Below are positions 62,104-64,000 of a stretch of 64,000 nt of DNA, piece after piece; the first letter of the stretch is position 1; each line of letters begins with the position of its first letter. The notes under the pieces were generated by a model that worked only from the letters and a program-made list of their open reading frames with translations, did not search any database and was not told the origin of the DNA. The stretch is from Belnapia sp. F-4-1. Lineage in GTDB: Bacteria > Pseudomonadota > Alphaproteobacteria > Acetobacterales > Acetobacteraceae. The stretch lies in the NCBI RefSeq assembly GCF_000802185.1, contig NZ_KN676113.1, forward strand, positions 3,575,019 to 3,639,018, given 5' to 3'. The position numbers were made by a program, and so were the translations under genes.

Positions 62104-62988
62104 TTACGCCCGCAGGAAGCGGCCGAGCCAGATCAGCACCTCCTCCGGCGCCTCCTCGGCGAGGTAGTGGCCGCTATCGACGCCGCCGCCGGTCACCTCG
62201 CCGGCGGCATAGCCGCGCCAGATGGCGAGCGGATCGTACCATTTGGGGATGGATCCCTTGGCGCCCCAGAGCGCCAGCAGCGGGCATTCCAGCTTCCGCC
62301 CGGCGGCGCGGCTGGCACGGTCATGCTCGAGGTCGATCGCCGTCGCCGCGCGGTAATCCTCGCAGATCGCGCGTACCGTGCCCTCCTCCCGCAGCGCCGC
62401 CAGGTAGTCGGCGCGCGCCTCGGGATGGAAGAAGCCGCGATCCTTTGGCTCGCGCGAGGTGTGCAGGTCGAACCAGTCCTCCACGTCGCGCAGGATCATG
62501 CGCTCCGGATTGTCATGCGGCTGCGCGAGGAAGAACCAGTGATAGTAGCCCAGCGCGAAGGCCATGTCGGTGCGCTCGAAATGCGCCAGCGTCGGGATGA
62601 TGTCCATGGTGCAGAGGCGCTCGACCCGCTCCGGATGGTCGAGCGTCAGCCGGTGCGCGACGCGGGCGCCGCGGTCATGGCTGACGACGGCGAAGCGCTC
62701 ATGGCCCAGATCGGTCATCAGCGCGGCCAGGTCCGCCGCCATGGCGCGCTTCGCCATGCCGCTGCTGTCCGGCAGGGCAGGGGGCTTCTGCGAGAAGCCG
62801 TAGCCGCGGATGTCGGGCACGATGACGGTGAAGCGCCGGGCGAGCGTCGGCGCGATCTTGTGCCACATCGCATGGGTCTGTGGGTTGCCGTGCAGCAACA
62901 GCAGAGGCGGCCCGCTGCCGCCGCGGCGGAGGCGGATGCGCTGGCCGTTGGCCTCGCGGAATTCCAGCGTGAACCCTTCGAAGAACAT
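62104..62988 (-). CDS. Alpha/beta hydrolase, haloacetate dehalogenase-like
   Basis: A 294-residue alpha/beta hydrolase with the fluoroacetate dehalogenase pattern: FTLEFREANGQRIRLRRGGSGPPLLLLHGNPQTHAMWHKIAP, VIVPDIRGYGFSQKP and nucleophile Asp105 in VVSHDRGARVAHRL (Asp instead of Ser), with GHYLAEEAPEE at the C-terminus (catalytic His). It could hydrolyse haloacids or an ester/epoxide. ATG 62988 has GGGAGGT just upstream. Confidence 0.82.
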   Translation of the reverse strand: MFFEGFTLEFREANGQRIRLRRGGSGPPLLLLHGNPQTHAMWHKIAPTLARRFTVIVPDIRGYGFSQKPPALPDSSGMAKRAMAADLAALMTDLGHERFAVVSHDRGARVAHRLTLDHPERVERLCTMDIIPTLAHFERTDMAFALGYYHWFFLAQPHDNPERMILRDVEDWFDLHTSREPKDRGFFHPEARADYLAALREEGTVRAICEDYRAATAIDLEHDRASRAAGRKLECPLLALWGAKGSIPKWYDPLAIWRGYAAGEVTGGGVDSGHYLAEEAPEEVLIWLGRFLRA

Positions 62989-63061
62989 GGGCGACCTCCC
63001 AGCCTGCGATCGCCCTGGACGGAAGCACCCAGGGCCTGGAACCGCCGCCAGTCTGCGGCCA

Positions 63062-63892
63062 TCAGCCGCCGGGCGCCAGGATCTGCGCGGGCGAGGCCTC
63101 GGTCGACCGCGGCGCGACCTGGCGCCAACCCTGTCCGGTCCAGATACGAGCCACGACATCCACCCTGCCGTTGGCGTCGATGCGGATGTCGTTGAAGGCA
63201 TTCGGTTCGCCGCGGAGGCGATGCGAGGTGCTGGTGGCCGACAGCACCACGGTCAGGCGCTCCTTGGCGGCATCGTCCGGAACCACCGCCGCCGGCTCCG
63301 CCACGTCGCCGACATGGAGATGGCCGGAAAGGACCAGCCGAACCCCCTGCCGGGCGAAGGATTCCAGCGCCATCGCCGCCCCGCCCACCAGCCGCGCCTC
63401 CGGCGCTGCTCGCGGCGGCAGGAAGGGGTGATGCGCGACGACGATGCGGGTGAGGCCCGGCGGCAGGGCCGCCAGCCGTGCCTCGCAGCGCGCCAGCCGC
63501 CCGCTGCCGACCCGCCCGCGCGACCAGTCGAGGTAGAAGCCCGCCCGGCGCGCGGTGTTCAGCCCGACCACCCCGATCCGCCCGTCCTGAAAGACCGGTT
63601 CCGTCTCCGGCGCGATGAAGCGGCGCCAGCGCGCATAGGGGTCGAGGAAGCGCTCCACCAACTTGAACGGCGTAATGTCATGGTTGCCCGGCACCACCAG
63701 CACGGGCGCCTGCAGCCCGTCGATGAAGGCCCGCGCGGCGCGGAATTCGCTCCGCCGGGCCCGCATGGTGAGGTCGCCGCTGATGGCGATGAGGTGGGGC
63801 GGGTCGCGGTTCAGCTCTTCCGCCAACGCGGCGACGACATCGGGCAGCTCGGCGCCGAAATGCAGGTCGGAGATATGGGCGATGCGATGCAT
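63062..63892 (-). CDS. Calcineurin-like metallophosphoesterase
   Basis: A 276-residue metal-dependent phosphoesterase. The signature blocks are in order: ISDLHFG, AISGDLTMR, VPGNHDIT, VVAHHPF and LSGHLHVG, which provide the two-metal ligands. Relatives include cAMP phosphodiesterases and UDP-diacylglucosamine hydrolases, but the exact substrate is unknown. It lies 5 bases downstream of a probable lipid kinase, a common pairing. Confidence 0.88.
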   Translation of the reverse strand: MHRIAHISDLHFGAELPDVVAALAEELNRDPPHLIAISGDLTMRARRSEFRAARAFIDGLQAPVLVVPGNHDITPFKLVERFLDPYARWRRFIAPETEPVFQDGRIGVVGLNTARRAGFYLDWSRGRVGSGRLARCEARLAALPPGLTRIVVAHHPFLPPRAAPEARLVGGAAMALESFARQGVRLVLSGHLHVGDVAEPAAVVPDDAAKERLTVVLSATSTSHRLRGEPNAFNDIRIDANGRVDVVARIWTGQGWRQVAPRSTEASPAQILAPGG

Positions 63893-63897
63893 GGGGT

Positions 63898-64000
63898 TCA
63901 GGCCTCCGCCGTGGCAGCGCGGTGCGGCGCCGCGGCCACCGCGGCCGGGACGACGACGCGGAGCGCCCCGGGCTGGATTGCGTAGCGCAGCGGCGGGGCG
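63898..64000 (-). CDS. C-terminal end of a probable diacylglycerol kinase-family protein (partial)
   Basis: Only the last 34 codons (stop at 63898) are in the window. PPLRYAIQPGALRVVVPAAVA is the usual close of DAGK/YegS-type lipid kinases (PLRFRIRPGALRVLVP). The family also fits the position directly before a metallophosphoesterase. The catalytic part lies outside the window, so the call is tentative. Confidence 0.5.
   Translation of the reverse strand, partial: APPLRYAIQPGALRVVVPAAVAAAPHRAATAEA

Overview
This is a GC-rich (about 70%) bacterial chromosome segment. The gene content suggests an alphaproteobacterium, most likely of the Acetobacteraceae (Roseomonas-like). The signs are the DUF2849-cysI-DUF934 sulfite reductase block, a Bug-type tricarboxylate-binding protein, a BKACE-family enzyme, DUF1127 and DUF6428 proteins, and frequent ATGA/GTGA stop-start overlaps. 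No taxonomic marker was searched, so this is inference.

Layout. (1) 0-9.4 kb is accessory. It holds the end of a large regulator, a DUF1127 protein, an alpha/beta hydrolase and a signalling cluster (OmpR-type response regulator, di-haem cytochrome c peroxidase, VirA-like histidine kinase). A secreted protein, a truncated serine recombinase and a membrane-anchored SGNH-like protein follow. (2) 9.4-15.2 kb holds a SulP anion transporter split by an in-frame TGA, then a complete arsenic island (DUF6428 divergent from arsR-arsC-acr3-arsK). A fused relic of an ECF sigma gene and an AhpD-like gene closes it. (3) 15.2-34.9 kb is mostly housekeeping or metabolic: TspO-like protein, DUF4139 protein, MFS transporter, sulfite reductase operon, Bug protein, class C serine hydrolase, YqjD/YqjE-like pair, an orphan degenerate ABC ATPase, exported superoxide dismutase, two SDRs, a BKACE enzyme, an ECF sigma/anti-sigma pair and an aldo/keto reductase.

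(4) 34.8-46.8 kb, minus strand, is the most distinctive locus: glycosyltransferase, 2424-residue polyketide/fatty acid synthase, AONS-like PLP enzyme, formyltransferase (frameshifted) and KpsS-like protein. The PKS + AONS + KpsS set matches the rhizobial rkp-1 (rkpA/rkpG/rkpJ) region, which supplies a lipid for K-antigen capsule production. (5) 47.1-52.5 kb has a tRNA-Thr, two paralogous lipoproteins and an isolated phage-tail-like module (fibre-like protein, beta-helix spike, associated protein) with a G-rich heptamer repeat. (6) 52.7-64 kb has a potFGHI-type polyamine ABC transporter, tandem aminotransferases coupled to a double GNAT protein, an Rsb-type partner-switching module, a haloacetate-dehalogenase-like hydrolase, a metallophosphoesterase and the end of a probable lipid kinase.

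Genes are often translationally coupled. At least four loci are decayed or interrupted: the SulP stop, the sigma/AhpD fusion, the formyltransferase frameshift and the recombinase fragment.
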